Below, one piece after another: positions 1 to 9,870 of a stretch of 64,000 bases of DNA. How positions within the stretch are numbered: the stretch's first letter is position 1; each line of letters opens with the position of its first letter. Under the pieces are notes generated by a model, which was not told the DNA's origin, ran no database searches, and saw only the letters and a list, made by a program, of their open reading frames with translations. The stretch is from positions 3,472,001 to 3,536,000 of the forward strand of contig NZ_CP049919.1 in NCBI RefSeq assembly GCF_015624425.1, in the 5' to 3' direction. This DNA is from Roseateles sp. DAIF2. GTDB taxonomy: Bacteria; Pseudomonadota; Gammaproteobacteria; Burkholderiales; Burkholderiaceae_C. Both the position numbers and the translations under genes were made by a program.

Positions 1-357
1 TTCCCAGTCCAGGGCGCCTTTTTTCCACTCGTAGGCAAAGCCCACGACCAGAATGCCCAGGAAAATCATCATGGCCCAGAAACCGGTTGCGCCAATTTCA
101 CGCAACGCCACCGCCCACGGGAAGAGGAAGGCGATTTCCAGGTCGAACAAAATGAAGAGAATGGCGACGAGGTAATAGCGCACATCGAATTTCATGCGCG
201 CGTCTTCAAAGGCCTCGAAGCCGCATTCGTAGGGGGAGTTCTTGGCCTGATCCGGCCGATTCGGGCCCAGCAGGAAGCCCAGAACCTGAGGCGCCACCCC
301 GACACCCGCGCCGACCAGAATGAAGAGGATGACGGGCAGGTACTGTTCCAGATTCAT
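1..357 (-). CDS. nuoA: NADH-quinone oxidoreductase subunit A (3' end at window edge)
   Basis: NuoA is the small inner-membrane subunit A of complex I, at the junction of the membrane and peripheral arms. From the ATG at 355-357 the minus strand gives 119 codons to the edge without a stop. The last residues (KKGALDWE) look like the normal family C-terminus, so the stop should lie just outside. Three hydrophobic segments are visible at about residues 6-28, 61-83 and 91-110, and the conserved loop NSPYECGFE follows the first. As the first gene of the nuo operon it should be followed by nuoB on the minus strand outside the window. Identity is confident; only completeness is open. Confidence 0.95.
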   Translation of the reverse strand, partial: MNLEQYLPVILFILVGAGVGVAPQVLGFLLGPNRPDQAKNSPYECGFEAFEDARMKFDVRYYLVAILFILFDLEIAFLFPWAVALREIGATGFWAMMIFLGILVVGFAYEWKKGALDWE

Positions 358-465
358 GGCGAGTGCTCAGTTATCGAGAATGAATCGCATTTGACTTTCG
401 CCAAAAGCTACGGGCGCGCCGTCGGCGACTCATGTCGCTTACGGAACGCGCCCGCCTTGTCCCCC

Positions 466-483
466 GCAGCACCGAGGTGCTGC
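466..483. other. Perfect 8-bp hairpin between tRNA-Leu and nuoA
   Basis: GCAGCACC (466-473) and GGTGCTGC (476-483) form a perfect stem around a 2-base centre. No T-run follows on either strand, so it is not a classic terminator. It lies between the tRNA 3' end and nuoA and could help process or end the tRNA transcript. The rest of 358-551 must hold the nuo promoter, which I cannot place. Confidence 0.4.
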
Positions 484-551
484 AACAGGGCGCACCGGCC
501 AGCCACCTGCCCCTCCGGGATTCAGATGCCGTTGCCAGCCGATTATTGTTC

Positions 552-636
552 TGGTGCCGTCGGCGAGACTCGAACTCGCACAGCTTTCGCCACTACCCCC
601 TCAAGATAGCGTGTCTACCAATTTCACCACGACGGC
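552..636 (-). tRNA. tRNA-Leu (anticodon GAG)
   Basis: The minus strand folds as a complete class II tRNA with a 3' CCA encoded at 552-554. The acceptor stem is GCCGUCG (630-636) with CGACGGC (556-562). The D arm begins UGGUGAAAUUGGUAGACACGC, the anticodon stem is CUAUC/GGUAG around loop UUGAGGG, giving anticodon GAG (codon CUC), and the T arm is GCGAG-UUCGAGU-CUCGC. A long variable arm, as expected of tRNA-Leu, lies between. It sits between secG and nuoA on the same strand. Confidence 0.97.
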
Positions 637-689
637 TTGTTATGCACACTGTCTGTTGGCATGAGGAATTGCTTCCCAGACAGCCTCGC

Positions 690-697
690 ATTCTATA
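690..697 (-). promoter_or_regulatory. Candidate -10 element for tRNA-Leu
   Basis: The minus strand reads TATAGAAT here, containing a good sigma-70 -10 hexamer (TAGAAT). A start near 683 would give a leader of about 47 nt before the tRNA. No convincing -35 is visible. Confidence 0.45.
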
Positions 698-790
698 CCG
701 AAAATCCCTAGGGTCCGGGGATAAACGGTGGAAATTTGCTCAGGCAAGCATCTGGACGCAGTGCATGTGCGCCCAGCATGCTACCCCGCC

Positions 791-1171
791 TCAGTTCGAG
801 GCGGCCGAGGCCGACGGCGCCGGTGCGGCGATCGGGGCCGGCACGGCACCCGGAACCGCGGCGGCGCCGGAAGCCGGAGCCGTCACCGGCACGGCACGGT
901 CCAGCACGCTGTCGCCGGCCGGCGCGTTGGCGCGATTGTTCGACATATAGGCCAGGGCCAGCGTGCAGGCGAAGAACAGCGTGGCGCAGATCGCGGTGCT
1001 GCGCGACAGGAAGTTGGCGCTGCCGGTGGCGCCGAACAGGCTGCCGGAGGCGCCGCTGCCGAAGGACGCGCCCATATCGGCGCCCTTGCCATGCTGCACC
1101 AGCACCAGGCCGATCATCACCAGCGCGCTCAGCAGTTGAACGACCAGCACCAGATTCATCAGAACTTGCAT
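791..1171 (-). CDS. secG: Preprotein translocase subunit SecG
   Basis: SecG is the small accessory subunit of the SecYEG protein-conducting channel in the inner membrane. The 126-residue protein has the family arrangement: a first transmembrane helix (about residues 4-24), the cytoplasmic loop with VLVQHGKGADMGASFG and FGATGSANFL, a second helix (about 57-77), then an Ala/Pro-rich tail that varies between species. It lies 40 bp downstream of tpiA on the same strand, a common linkage in betaproteobacteria, and is followed by tRNA-Leu. Confidence 0.95.
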   Translation of the reverse strand: MQVLMNLVLVVQLLSALVMIGLVLVQHGKGADMGASFGSGASGSLFGATGSANFLSRSTAICATLFFACTLALAYMSNNRANAPAGDSVLDRAVPVTAPASGAAAVPGAVPAPIAAPAPSASAASN

Positions 1172-1211
1172 CTCAAAACACTCCAGTAATTCTTGTCAGA
1201 TTCGGGGCCGC

Positions 1212-1952
1212 TCAGCCCGCTGCGCGACAGATCGCGGCGAAGTCCGCCGCCTTCAAGGCCGCGCCGCCGATCAGGCCGCCGTCGATGTCAGCCTGGCCGA
1301 ACAGCGCCAGCGCGTTGTCCGGCTTGACGCTGCCGCCGTACAGCAGGCGCATCGCGTCGGCCTTCTGCGTCGCCGCCTGCAGCTGCTGGCGCAGCACATG
1401 GTGCACCGCCTGGGCCTGCTCCGGCGTCGCGGTCAACCCGGTGCCGATGGCCCAGACCGGCTCGTAGGCCACGACGATCTCGCCGATGCAATGCGTCAGC
1501 GTGTGGATCACCGCGGCCAGCTGGCGCTTGACCACCTCCTCGGTGCGGCCCGCCTCGCGCTCGGCCAGGGTCTCGCCGACGCAGACGATCGGCGTCACGC
1601 CATGGGCCAGCGCGGCCTTGGCCTTGTCGGCCACCAGCTGGTCGCTTTCCTGGTGATAGGCGCGGCGCTCCGAATGGCCGACGATCGCATAGCGGCAGCC
1701 GATGTCATGCAACATCGCCGACGACACCTCGCCGGTGTAGGCGCCCTGCTCATGCGCCGAGCAGTCCTGCGAGCCATAGGCCACGGCCGTGCCGGTCAGC
1801 GCCAGCGCGGTCTCGGTGATGTAGGGGAACGGCACGCAGACCGCCACATCGGCGTTCCACGGGCCGGCTTCCTTCAGCCCTGCCAGCAGCACCGCGTTGG
1901 CGGCGCGGCTGCCATGCATCTTCCAGTTGCCAACAACAAGCTTCTTGCGCAT
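1212..1952 (-). CDS. tpiA: Triosephosphate isomerase
   Basis: TpiA interconverts dihydroxyacetone phosphate and glyceraldehyde 3-phosphate in cytoplasmic glycolysis and gluconeogenesis. The 246-residue TIM barrel has the N-terminal GNWKMHG with the active-site Lys, the catalytic His segment IVGHSERR, the catalytic Glu in [11 protein letters not shown] and the phosphate loop YGGSVKPDN. Length is normal. It is in line with the upstream quinone oxidoreductase (32-bp gap) and the downstream secG, so a pnp-qor-tpiA-secG transcript is likely. Confidence 0.97.
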   Translation of the reverse strand: MRKKLVVGNWKMHGSRAANAVLLAGLKEAGPWNADVAVCVPFPYITETALALTGTAVAYGSQDCSAHEQGAYTGEVSSAMLHDIGCRYAIVGHSERRAYHQESDQLVADKAKAALAHGVTPIVCVGETLAEREAGRTEEVVKRQLAAVIHTLTHCIGEIVVAYEPVWAIGTGLTATPEQAQAVHHVLRQQLQAATQKADAMRLLYGGSVKPDNALALFGQADIDGGLIGGAALKAADFAAICRAAG

Positions 1953-1984
1953 TGCCTTGCCCTCTTCTGTTCTCTTCTTTTCGC

Positions 1985-2971
1985 CTACCAGCTCAGCACG
2001 ATCTTGCCGACATGCTCGCCCGACTCCATCAGCGCATGAGCCTCGGCGGCCTGCGCGGCGGGCAGCTCGCGGTAGATCACCGGCGCGATGCGGCGTTCGG
2101 CCAGCAGGGGCCAGACCCGCTCGCGCAGCGCGCGGGCGATGCCGGCCTTGAAGGCCAGCGAGCGCGGCCGCAGGGTGGAGCCGCTGATCGTCAGGCGCCG
2201 GCGCAAGACCTGACCCGCATCGAATTCGGCCTTCACGCCGCCCTGCACCGCGATGATCACGGCCCGGCCGTCATCGGCCAGGCACAGCACATTGCGTGCG
2301 ACATAGTCGCCCGCCACCATATCCAGGATCACGTCGACGCCGCGGCCGCCGGTGGCGGCCTTGGTTTCGGCAACGAAATCCTGTTCGCGGTAATTGATTG
2401 CCACATCGGCGCCCAACTTGACGCAGGCGGCCGCCTTCTCGGCATTGCCCACGGTCACCAGCACGCGCGCGCCGAAGGCCTTGGCCAGCTGGATCGCGGT
2501 GACGCCGATGCCGCTGCTGCCGCCATGCACCAGCAGGCTTTCGCCGCTGGCCAGGCGCGCCCGCTCGAAGACATTGCTCCACACGGTGAAGAAGGTCTCG
2601 GGCAGGCTCGCCGCCTCGGCCATGGTCCAGCCCGCCGGCACCGGCAGGCATTGCGCCACCGGCGCGGTGCACAGCTGGGCATAGCCGCCACCAGCCACCA
2701 GCGCGCAGACGGCGTCGCCGATGGTCAGGCCGGCCTCGGCCAGCGCCGCCGCATCGCCGGCGACGATGCGCCCGGCCACTTCGAGGCCCGGCAGATCGCT
2801 GGCGCCGGCCGGCGGCGGATAGGCGCCCTTGCGCTGCAGCACGTCGGGGCGGTTGATGCCATAGGCCTCGACCGCGATCAGGCATTCGCCGACCCCGGCG
2901 ACGGGGTCGGCGCGCTCGATCAACTGCAGCACCTCGGGGCCGCCGGGGCGGCTGATGGCGATGGCCTTCAT
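1985..2971 (-). CDS. NAD(P)H-quinone oxidoreductase (zinc-independent MDR family, PIG3-like)
   Basis: This 328-residue protein is a medium-chain dehydrogenase/reductase of the quinone oxidoreductase branch. It starts with the GroES-like fold ([15 protein letters not shown]) and carries [15 protein letters not shown], typical of PIG3/QOR2 proteins. The Rossmann loop [16 protein letters not shown] sits near residue 145. Catalytic zinc ligands of alcohol dehydrogenases are absent. It probably reduces quinones or electrophilic enones with NADPH; the substrate cannot be read from sequence. It starts 16 bp after the pnp stop, so it is probably co-transcribed with pnp. Confidence 0.88.
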   Translation of the reverse strand: MKAIAISRPGGPEVLQLIERADPVAGVGECLIAVEAYGINRPDVLQRKGAYPPPAGASDLPGLEVAGRIVAGDAAALAEAGLTIGDAVCALVAGGGYAQLCTAPVAQCLPVPAGWTMAEAASLPETFFTVWSNVFERARLASGESLLVHGGSSGIGVTAIQLAKAFGARVLVTVGNAEKAAACVKLGADVAINYREQDFVAETKAATGGRGVDVILDMVAGDYVARNVLCLADDGRAVIIAVQGGVKAEFDAGQVLRRRLTISGSTLRPRSLAFKAGIARALRERVWPLLAERRIAPVIYRELPAAQAAEAHALMESGEHVGKIVLSW

Positions 2972-2987
2972 GGCATCGAGGCCCGGC

Positions 2988-5135
2988 TTACTCCGCCGCG
3001 CCTTCTTCGGCGGCCGGAGCGGCCACCGGGGCGGGAGCGGCTTCGCGCTCGATCAGGGCCTTCATCGACAGCTTGATGCGGCCCTTCTCGTCGGTCTCCA
3101 GCACCTTGACCTTGACCACTTGGCCTTCCTGCAGGAAGTCGGTGACCTTCTCGACGCGCTGGTGGGCGATCTGGCTGATGTGCAACAGGCCGTCCTTGCC
3201 CGGCAGGATGTTCACGAGGGCGCCGAAGTCCAGGATCTTGGTGATCGGGCCTTCGTAGACCTTGCCGATCTCGGCCTCGGCCGTGATCTGCTCGATGCGC
3301 TTCTTCGCGGCTTCGGCCTTGTCGGCGTCGGTCGAGGCGATCGTGATGGTGCCGTCCTCGGCGATGTCGATCTGCGTGCCGGTCTCTTCGGTCAGCGCGC
3401 GGATGGTGGCGCCGCCCTTGCCGATCACGTCACGGATCTTCTCCGGATTGATCTTCATCGTGTACAGGCGCGGCGCGAACTGCGACACCTCGGTGGAAGC
3501 GCCCGACACGGCCTCGACCATCTTGGCCAGGATGTGCATGCGGGCTTCCTTGGCCTGGGCCAGCGCGACCTGCATGATTTCCTTGGTGATGCCCTGGATC
3601 TTGATGTCCATCTGCAGGGCGGTGATGCCGGTCGTGGAACCGGCCACCTTGAAGTCCATGTCACCCAGATGATCTTCGTCGCCCAGGATGTCGGTCAGCA
3701 CCGCGAAGCGGTTGCCGTCCTTGATCAGACCCATGGCGATACCGGCCACATGGGCCTTCATCGGCACGCCGGCATCCATCAGCGACAGGCAGCCGCCGCA
3801 GACCGAGGCCATCGACGAGGAGCCGTTCGACTCGGTGATCTCGGAGACCACGCGGATCGAGTAGGGGAAGTCTTCCTTGCTCGGCAGCACGGCCACGAGG
3901 GCGCGCTTGGCCAGGCGGCCGTGGCCGATTTCGCGGCGCTTGGGCGAGCCCACGCGACCGGTTTCGCCGGTGGCGAACGGAGGCATGTTGTAGTGCAGCA
4001 TGAAGCGCTCGCTGAACTCGCCGGCCAGCGCATCGATGGTCTGCGCGTCGCGCTCGGTGCCCAGGGTGGCGGCCACCAGGGCTTGGGTCTCGCCGCGGGT
4101 GAACAGCGAGGAGCCGTGGGCGCGCGGCAGCACACCGGCGCGGATCTCGATCGGGCGCACGGTGCGGGTGTCGCGGCCGTCGATGCGGGGCTCGCCGGCC
4201 AGGATCTGGCCGCGCACGATGCGGGCTTCGATCTCGAACAGCAGGCCGTCGACCTCGACGCCATCGAACTCGACGCCTTCGGCCTTCAGGGCTTCCTTGA
4301 CGTTGGCGTAGACGGCGCGGCAGGCCTCGGTGCGAGCCTGCTTGGAACGGATCTGGTAGGCGGCGCGCAGCGCTTCCTCGGCCAGGCCGTTGACCTTGGC
4401 GATGAAGGGCTCGTCCTTGGCCGGAGCCTTCCAGTCCCAGACCGGCTTGCCGGCGTCGCGCACCAGCTCATGGATGGCATTGATCGCGATCTGGCCCTGC
4501 TCGTGGCCGTAGACCACGGCGCCCAGCATCAGCTCTTCGCTCAGCTGGTCGGCTTCCGACTCGACCATCAGCACGGCGGCTTCGGTGCCGGCCACCACCA
4601 GATCCATCTTGGATTCCAGCAGTTGGGTCTTGCCCGGGTTCAGCACGTACTCGCCGTTCACATAACCCACGCGGGCGGCGCCGATCGGGCCGTTGAACGG
4701 GATGCCGGAGACCGACAGGGCGGCCGAGGTGGCGATCATCGCGGCGATGTCGGCCTGAACTTCGGGGTTCAGCGACAGCACATGCACGACCACCTGGACT
4801 TCGTTGAAGAAGCCTTCGGGGAACAGCGGGCGGATCGGGCGATCGATCAGGCGCGAGGTCAGGGTTTCCAGCTCGCTGGGACGGCCTTCACGCTTGAAGA
4901 AGCTGCCGGGGATCTTGCCGGCGGCATAGGTCTTCTCGATGTAGTCGACGGTCAGCGGGAAGAAGTCCTGGCCGGCCTTGGGGGCGCTCTTGGCCACGAC
5001 GGTAGCCAGCACAACGGTGTCTTCGATGTTCACCAGCACGGCGCCGGTGGACTGGCGCGCGATCTCGCCGGTCTCCATCGTCACGCTGTGGGGGCCCCAT
5101 TGGAAGGTCTTGGTGACCTTGTTGAACATGCTCAT
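2988..5135 (-). CDS. pnp: Polyribonucleotide nucleotidyltransferase (PNPase)
   Basis: PNPase is a phosphorolytic 3'-5' exoribonuclease that also forms the degradosome core in many bacteria. The 715-residue protein has the full domain order: RNase PH domain 1, an all-helical linker, RNase PH domain 2 ([21 protein letters not shown]), a KH domain near residue 560 ([14 protein letters not shown]) and a C-terminal S1 domain (about 620-690). The start has a strong ribosome site (GAGGAGAAC). It follows rpsO on the same strand, the classic rpsO-pnp pair. A hairpin with a T-rich tail lies between them, as in E. coli. Confidence 0.98.
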   Translation of the reverse strand: MSMFNKVTKTFQWGPHSVTMETGEIARQSTGAVLVNIEDTVVLATVVAKSAPKAGQDFFPLTVDYIEKTYAAGKIPGSFFKREGRPSELETLTSRLIDRPIRPLFPEGFFNEVQVVVHVLSLNPEVQADIAAMIATSAALSVSGIPFNGPIGAARVGYVNGEYVLNPGKTQLLESKMDLVVAGTEAAVLMVESEADQLSEELMLGAVVYGHEQGQIAINAIHELVRDAGKPVWDWKAPAKDEPFIAKVNGLAEEALRAAYQIRSKQARTEACRAVYANVKEALKAEGVEFDGVEVDGLLFEIEARIVRGQILAGEPRIDGRDTRTVRPIEIRAGVLPRAHGSSLFTRGETQALVAATLGTERDAQTIDALAGEFSERFMLHYNMPPFATGETGRVGSPKRREIGHGRLAKRALVAVLPSKEDFPYSIRVVSEITESNGSSSMASVCGGCLSLMDAGVPMKAHVAGIAMGLIKDGNRFAVLTDILGDEDHLGDMDFKVAGSTTGITALQMDIKIQGITKEIMQVALAQAKEARMHILAKMVEAVSGASTEVSQFAPRLYTMKINPEKIRDVIGKGGATIRALTEETGTQIDIAEDGTITIASTDADKAEAAKKRIEQITAEAEIGKVYEGPITKILDFGALVNILPGKDGLLHISQIAHQRVEKVTDFLQEGQVVKVKVLETDEKGRIKLSMKALIEREAAPAPVAAPAAEEGAAE

Positions 5136-5303
5136 GTTCTGTTCTCCTCAGTTGTGAACGGCCGCTTGCGGTGCGGCGCGGAACCGGGAGCGGGGCTGGG
5201 TTTGGCGGGATGCCATTCCAGTAAAGCTTGGCCTCGATACAGCCATCAAGCCCTGTTGGAATGACACAGCAGCGCCACGTCAGCTCGACTCCGTTTGGGG
5301 TCG

Positions 5304-5348
5304 GACAGAAAGACAAAGAGCCTGTGCTGGGCAAAGACCAGACAGGCT
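5304..5348 (-). terminator. Intrinsic terminator between rpsO and pnp
   Basis: On the minus strand AGCCTGT (5342-5348) pairs with ACAGGCT (5319-5325), extended inward by CTGG/CCAG across one bulged base, and is followed by CTTTGTCTTTCT. It lies just after the rpsO stop. It probably ends part of rpsO transcription and lets read-through reach pnp. Confidence 0.65.
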
Positions 5349-5367
5349 CCTCGTCATCGTGCCGCGA

Positions 5368-5637
5368 TTACTTGCGCAGGCCCAGCTTCTGGATCAGGGC
5401 GGTGTAACGAGCAGCGTCCTTGGCCTTCAGGTAGGCCAGCAGGCTCTTGCGGGTGTTGACCATCTTCAGCAGGCCACGGCGACCGTGGTGGTCCTTGGCG
5501 TTGGCCTTGAAGTGGGGGGTCAGTTCGTTGATGCGAGCGGTCAGCAGGGCGACCTGGACTTCCGGGGATCCGGTGTCGTTGGCGCTGCGAGCGTTCGACT
5601 TGACGATTTCGGCCTTGTTGATATCGGCGACTGCCAT
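5368..5637 (-). CDS. rpsO: 30S ribosomal protein S15
   Basis: S15 binds the central domain of 16S rRNA and is an early assembly protein of the small subunit. The chosen ATG (5635-5637) gives 89 residues, the normal family length, starting [12 protein letters not shown]. The open frame continues upstream but that part has no family resemblance. Conserved blocks [27 protein letters not shown] and the C-terminal LGLRK are present. A GGAAC ribosome site precedes the start. In E. coli S15 represses its own translation through its leader; that cannot be confirmed here. Confidence 0.98.
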   Translation of the reverse strand: MAVADINKAEIVKSNARSANDTGSPEVQVALLTARINELTPHFKANAKDHHGRRGLLKMVNTRKSLLAYLKAKDAARYTALIQKLGLRK

Positions 5638-5831
5638 GATGTGTTCCTTTGATGGACGGAACCCGCTGGCAGCGACATGTCTGTTGCAGACATGCATGGC
5701 GCAGACGGTTTCCAGGGGGTTTTGACTTGCGGTCACGGGTGAAACCGACCCATGCCGTGCTCTTGCATTCCGCATCCGCCGGGCGGTTTGAAGATCAACC
5801 TCAAGCACCCGAAAGACACAAAACCCGCGGA

Positions 5832-6995
5832 TTATAGACCAATCGCGCCGGCCAGGCGAGCCACCCCATCCCTGAGGCGCTGCGGGTCGCGCGAGGCGAA
5901 GCACCAGCGCAGCCAGCCCTCCCCCTCGTCGCCGAAGGCCGCGCCGGGCGCCAGACCCAGACCGGCCTCGCGCACCAGGCGCTTGGCCAGGGCCAGCGAG
6001 TCATCGCCGCCCGGCACGCCTTCCAGGCGGAAGAAGGCATACATGCCGCCCAGCGGCTCCCGCACCCGCACCGCCGGCAGCGCGGCCAGGGCCGGCAGCA
6101 GGGTGTTGCGGCAGGTCTTCATGCGCGCCACCAGCTGCGGCACGAAATCGGCCGCCATCCGCACCGCCGCCAGCCCGCCGCGCTGCACGAACACCGGTGC
6201 GCAGGAGGTGTTGAACTCGATCAGCTTGGCCACGCCGTCCGCCAGCCCCTCGGGCAGCACCAGCCAGCCCAGGCGCCAGCCGGTCATCAGAAAACTCTTC
6301 GAAAAGCTGTGCACGACGATCACCCGGTCCTGCGGCGCCGCCAGATCCAGGAAGCTCGGCGCGGCGCGTTCGCCCTCGACGTAGTAAAGCCGCTCGTAGA
6401 CCTCGTCCGCGACGATCCAGGTGCCGGTGCGGCGGCAATGCTCGAGGAGGGCCAGCTGCTCGGCGCGGCTCAGGGTCCAGCCGGTCGGGTTGTTCGGCGC
6501 GTTCAGCAGCAGCACGCGGGTGGCCGGCGTGATCGCATCCAGCAGCGCCTGCAGATCCAGACCCCAGCCCGCGCCCTGCTCCACCGCCAGCGAGACGCGC
6601 CTGACCCGCGCACCCAGGATCTGCGCCTGCGCCGTCAGGTTCGGCCATAGCGGCACCACGGCCACCACCTCGTCGCCGGGTGACACCAGGGCCTGCAGCG
6701 CGATCATCAGCGCGCTGACGCCCGATGAAGTCACCGCGATGCGACCCGGGCCGACCGCCGGATGCAGCCCCGCCACATAGCCGGCCAGCGCCTCGCGCAG
6801 CTCCGGCAGGCCGAGGTTGTGCGAGTAGAAGGTCTCGCCGCGCGCCAGCGAGGCGGCGGCCGCCTCGCGCACCGGCTGCGGCGTGACCTCGTCGCTCTCG
6901 CCGAACCAGAAGGCCAGCACATCCTCACGGCCGATGCCGGCATTGGCCACCTCGCGGATCTTCGAGGCCGGCAATTGGGTGATCAGCTCGCGCAT
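5832..6995 (-). CDS. PLP-dependent class I/II aminotransferase
   Basis: This 387-residue protein has the fold-type I aminotransferase layout: a [12 protein letters not shown] segment, NAPNNPTGW (about 165-173), DEVYERLYY with the PLP-ring Asp at about 197, and [15 protein letters not shown] with the Schiff-base Lys at about 233. The C-terminal LRWCFAS carries the Arg that usually binds the substrate carboxylate. Members act on aspartate, alanine, aromatic or other amino acids, and the substrate is not clear here. It lies 25 bp downstream of the amino-acid-type binding protein, so the two may be co-transcribed and work on related substrates. Confidence 0.85.
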   Translation of the reverse strand: MRELITQLPASKIREVANAGIGREDVLAFWFGESDEVTPQPVREAAAASLARGETFYSHNLGLPELREALAGYVAGLHPAVGPGRIAVTSSGVSALMIALQALVSPGDEVVAVVPLWPNLTAQAQILGARVRRVSLAVEQGAGWGLDLQALLDAITPATRVLLLNAPNNPTGWTLSRAEQLALLEHCRRTGTWIVADEVYERLYYVEGERAAPSFLDLAAPQDRVIVVHSFSKSFLMTGWRLGWLVLPEGLADGVAKLIEFNTSCAPVFVQRGGLAAVRMAADFVPQLVARMKTCRNTLLPALAALPAVRVREPLGGMYAFFRLEGVPGGDDSLALAKRLVREAGLGLAPGAAFGDEGEGWLRWCFASRDPQRLRDGVARLAGAIGL

Positions 6996-7020
6996 CGGGT
7001 CGGGCCCTCCTGGGTTGGGA

Positions 7021-8304
7021 TCAGTAGCGTTTCATCCGGCATTGCTGCGGCTGCTCGGCGCGCGCTGCCTCGACGAAGCGCAGGGTGCGGAAACCATAAC
7101 CCGAACCCTCGTTGTCGAAGCGTACGCCGGGGCCGCCGGCCTTCTTCATCACCGAGACATAGAGCGGCTGGATGAACTGGTGGTCGGCCGCGCGCATCTG
7201 GCCGGAATGCATGCCGCCCAGGGTCTTGCCGTCGTACGTCAGCCCCTCCATCGCACGCGCCACCGCGGTGGGGTCGACGCTTCGGGCCTTTTCCATCGCG
7301 GCCACCAGCACCTCGACCATGGCCTGCATGCGCGCATGCACATAGTCGTCCTCGGGCTTGGGGAAGCGTGTGCGGAAGGCCTCGTAGAAGCGGTCCGAGC
7401 TGGGCGTGCCGACATTCGGATGCCATTCGGCCACCGCCAGCACGCGGTCGATGCCGGCGTCGCCCAGCGCGGCCGGCGCGCCCAGGCCGTTGCCGTAGAA
7501 GGTGTAGAAGCGCGCGTTCAGCCCGACGTCGCGCGCCGCGCGGATCAGCAGGGTCAGGTCATTCCCCCAGTTGCCGGTCAGCACCGCCTGCGCGCCGCTG
7601 GCCTTGATCTTGGTGACATAGGGCAGGAAGTCCTTCACCCGGCCGACCGGATGCAGCTCGTCGCCGACGATCTGCACATCGGGGCGCTTGGCCGCGATCA
7701 TCTCGCGGCCCTTCTTCAGCACATGCTGGCCGAAGCTGTAGTCCTGGCCGATCAGGTAGATCTTCTGCAGCGCGCGGTCCTCGGCCAGCTCGTCGGTCAG
7801 CGCCGCCAGGCGCATGTCGGCATGCGCGTCGAAGCGGAAATGCCAGAAGCTGCATTTCTCGTTGGTCAGCACCGGGTCGACCGCCGAGTAGTTGAGGAAC
7901 AGCGCGCGGCGCTGCGGCTCGCGCTCGTTGTGCTTGTTCAGCGCGTCGACCAGCGCCGCCGCGGTGGCAGAGCTGTTGCCCTGCAGCACGAAGCCGGCGC
8001 GCTGGTCCACCGCCGAGCGCAGCATGGCCAGTGCCTCCTCGGTCGCGCCCTTGCTGTCCAGGCGCAGCAGCTGCAGCGGGCGCGCCCCGCCGGGCAGGTG
8101 CACGCCACCGCGCGCATTGACCCGCTCGGTGGCCCACAGGATGTTGCGGTAAACCGCCTCGCCGGCATTGCCGAAGGGGCCCGACAGACCCTCGATCAGG
8201 GCCAGCTTGATCGGCTCGGCGGCCTGCGCGCCGAGCGCCAGGCACAGGGCGCCGGCCGCGACGAGCGGACGAAGATAGTGGCGGGCAAAACAATTCCAAG
8301 ACAT
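7021..8304 (-). CDS. Branched-chain-amino-acid-type ABC transporter substrate-binding protein
   Basis: This is a 427-residue periplasmic binding protein of the LivK/type I fold. An N-terminal signal peptide (hydrophobic about residues 11-27, cleavage after AQA) precedes EPIKLALIEGLSGPFGNAG. The phrases VLQGNSSATAAALVDAL and YLIGQDYSFGQHVLKKGREM are typical of this family. No ABC permease or ATPase gene is nearby, so it is an orphan binding protein that must share a transporter or act as a sensor. The ligand is unknown. The aminotransferase gene follows 25 bp downstream, and a divergent heat-shock gene lies upstream. Confidence 0.85.
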   Translation of the reverse strand: MSWNCFARHYLRPLVAAGALCLALGAQAAEPIKLALIEGLSGPFGNAGEAVYRNILWATERVNARGGVHLPGGARPLQLLRLDSKGATEEALAMLRSAVDQRAGFVLQGNSSATAAALVDALNKHNEREPQRRALFLNYSAVDPVLTNEKCSFWHFRFDAHADMRLAALTDELAEDRALQKIYLIGQDYSFGQHVLKKGREMIAAKRPDVQIVGDELHPVGRVKDFLPYVTKIKASGAQAVLTGNWGNDLTLLIRAARDVGLNARFYTFYGNGLGAPAALGDAGIDRVLAVAEWHPNVGTPSSDRFYEAFRTRFPKPEDDYVHARMQAMVEVLVAAMEKARSVDPTAVARAMEGLTYDGKTLGGMHSGQMRAADHQFIQPLYVSVMKKAGGPGVRFDNEGSGYGFRTLRFVEAARAEQPQQCRMKRY

Positions 8305-8327
8305 CGTCGACTCTATTTTTTCGGGGT

Positions 8328-8355
8328 CTTGAAAGCGCCTGAGGCACTCTCAATT
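8328..8355 (+). promoter_or_regulatory. Candidate sigma-32 promoter for hsp20
   Basis: CTTGAAA at 8328-8334 is a perfect heat-shock sigma factor -35 element. After a 13-base spacer, TCTCAATT (8348-8355) matches five of eight positions of the -10 consensus CCCCATNT. It lies about 70 bp before the small heat-shock protein start. Confidence 0.5.
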
Positions 8356-8423
8356 CGGGTTCATGGGCGCTGCTCCCAACGATCAAACCAGCAGCGATCA
8401 GTCTTAAATTCTAGGAGCCTGTC

Positions 8424-8840
8424 ATGTTCGTGATCCCCGTTGCCCGCCACCCTGCCGCCGAATTCTCGCGTCGCATCGAGCGCCTGTTCGACCTCGACCG
8501 CCAGGACGCGGTCGCGCTGCGCAGCCCCGCACTGGACATCAGCGAGACCGACGCCGCTTACACCCTGCGGCTGGATCTGCCCGGCGTGGCCAGGGAGGCC
8601 GTCAAGGTGCGCATCGAGGGCCGCAAGGTCAGCATCGATGCCGAGCAGGTGCGCGGCGAAGCCAAGGAAGGCGAGCGCAGCCTGTACCGCGAGCGCGCCG
8701 TGACCCGCTTCTCGCGCAGCATCAACCTGCCCAAGGAGGTGACCCAGGCCGACTCCAGCGCCAAGCTGGACAACGGCGTGCTGACCCTGACCCTGGTCAA
8801 GCGCCAGCTGGAAGGCTCCGGCGAACTGGCGGTGAGCTAA
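8424..8840 (+). CDS. Hsp20/alpha-crystallin family small heat-shock protein
   Basis: This 138-residue protein is an ATP-independent holdase chaperone. The alpha-crystallin domain spans about residues 35-130: it opens with [22 protein letters not shown], and the conserved beta-strand pair contains [12 protein letters not shown]. The N-terminal arm is short. A strong AGGAG site lies 6 bp before the ATG. It stands alone on the plus strand behind a sigma-32-like promoter and a possible thermosensitive leader. Its stop codon overlaps the tsaD stop on the other strand by 4 bp. Confidence 0.93.
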   Translation: MFVIPVARHPAAEFSRRIERLFDLDRQDAVALRSPALDISETDAAYTLRLDLPGVAREAVKVRIEGRKVSIDAEQVRGEAKEGERSLYRERAVTRFSRSINLPKEVTQADSSAKLDNGVLTLTLVKRQLEGSGELAVS

Positions 8841-9868
8841 ACCGCGCCCAGCGGCCAGCGCGGCCGCACCGCGAAGCCGCCGCCCGGCTGCAGCACGGCC
8901 ATGCCGCGCTGCAGCCGCAGCGCGGCGGCCATCGCGATCATCGCGCCGTTGTCGGTGCACAGGCTCAGTTCGGGGTAATGCACGCGCACGCCGCGCTTGG
9001 CGCAGGCGGCATTCAGCTGTTCGCGCAGCAGCCGGTTGGCGCCGACGCCGCCGGCCACCACCAGGCGCTTGAGCCCGGTGTCCTTCAGCGCCAGCAGCGA
9101 CTTCTTCACCAGCACCTCGACGATCGCGGCCTGTGTGGCCGCGGCCAGATCGGCGCGCTGTTGTTCCGTCGGGGCCTCGCCGAGCTTCTTCACCTGGGTC
9201 AGCACCGCGGTCTTCAGGCCGGCGAAGCTGAAGTCCGGCTTGCCGCTGTGCAGCAGCGGGCGCGGCAGCGCGAAGGCCTGGGCGTCGCCCTGCTCCGCCA
9301 GCCTGGCCAGATGCGGCCCGCCGGGATAGGGCAGGCCCAGCAGCTTGGCGCTCTTGTCGAAGGCCTCGCCGGCCGCATCATCGATGGTTTCGCCGAGGAT
9401 CTCGTACTGTCCCACCTCGTCGACCCGCATCAGCTGGGTATGCCCGCCCGAGACCAGCAACGCGACGAAGGGAAACTCCGGCGCGTCGGCGGAGAGGAAG
9501 GGCGACAGCAGATGCCCTTCCAGGTGGTGGATGCCCAGGGTCGGCTTGCCCAGCGCCGCGGCCAGCGACACCGCCACGCCGGCGCCCACCAGCAGCGCCC
9601 CGGCCAGACCCGGCCCCTGGGTATAGGCGACCACGTCGATGTCGGCCAGGCCGACGCCGGCCTCGCGCAGCACCTCGCGGGTCAGCGGCAGCACGCGGCG
9701 GATATGGTCGCGCGAGGCCAGCTCCGGCACCACGCCACCATAGGCCTGGTGCATCGCGATCTGGCTGTGCAGGGCCTGGGCCAGCAGGGTCGGCGCGCCC
9801 AGCTCCGGCACCTCGACCAGCGCGACGCCGGTCTCGTCGCAGGACGACTCGAAGCCCAGCACTTTCAT
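8837..9868 (-). CDS. tsaD: tRNA N6-adenosine threonylcarbamoyltransferase
   Basis: TsaD transfers the threonylcarbamoyl group to A37 of ANN-decoding tRNAs, acting with TsaB and TsaE. The 343-residue protein starts [16 protein letters not shown], has the metal-binding HHLEGH at about 114-119, the ATP-binding loop [13 protein letters not shown], and [13 protein letters not shown] near the C-terminus. Length is normal for the bacterial form. It lies 2 bp downstream of fdx and could be read through from the hscBA-fdx transcript. It converges with hsp20 with a 4-bp overlap, leaving no room for a terminator between them. Confidence 0.97.
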   Translation of the reverse strand: MKVLGFESSCDETGVALVEVPELGAPTLLAQALHSQIAMHQAYGGVVPELASRDHIRRVLPLTREVLREAGVGLADIDVVAYTQGPGLAGALLVGAGVAVSLAAALGKPTLGIHHLEGHLLSPFLSADAPEFPFVALLVSGGHTQLMRVDEVGQYEILGETIDDAAGEAFDKSAKLLGLPYPGGPHLARLAEQGDAQAFALPRPLLHSGKPDFSFAGLKTAVLTQVKKLGEAPTEQQRADLAAATQAAIVEVLVKKSLLALKDTGLKRLVVAGGVGANRLLREQLNAACAKRGVRVHYPELSLCTDNGAMIAMAAALRLQRGMAVLQPGGGFAVRPRWPLGAV

Positions 9869-9870
9869 CG

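Noticed and set aside
552..636. tRNA-Leu as an integration site for a mobile element
   Set aside because: Neither side has an integrase gene or a repeat of the tRNA 3' end; flanking genes are core genes in conserved order.
2955..5264. 769-codon open frame on the plus strand antisense to pnp
   Set aside because: It is a product of high GC content in the frame opposite pnp: the translation is rich in Gly, Ala, Asp, His and Gln with no domain, and pnp itself is unmistakable.
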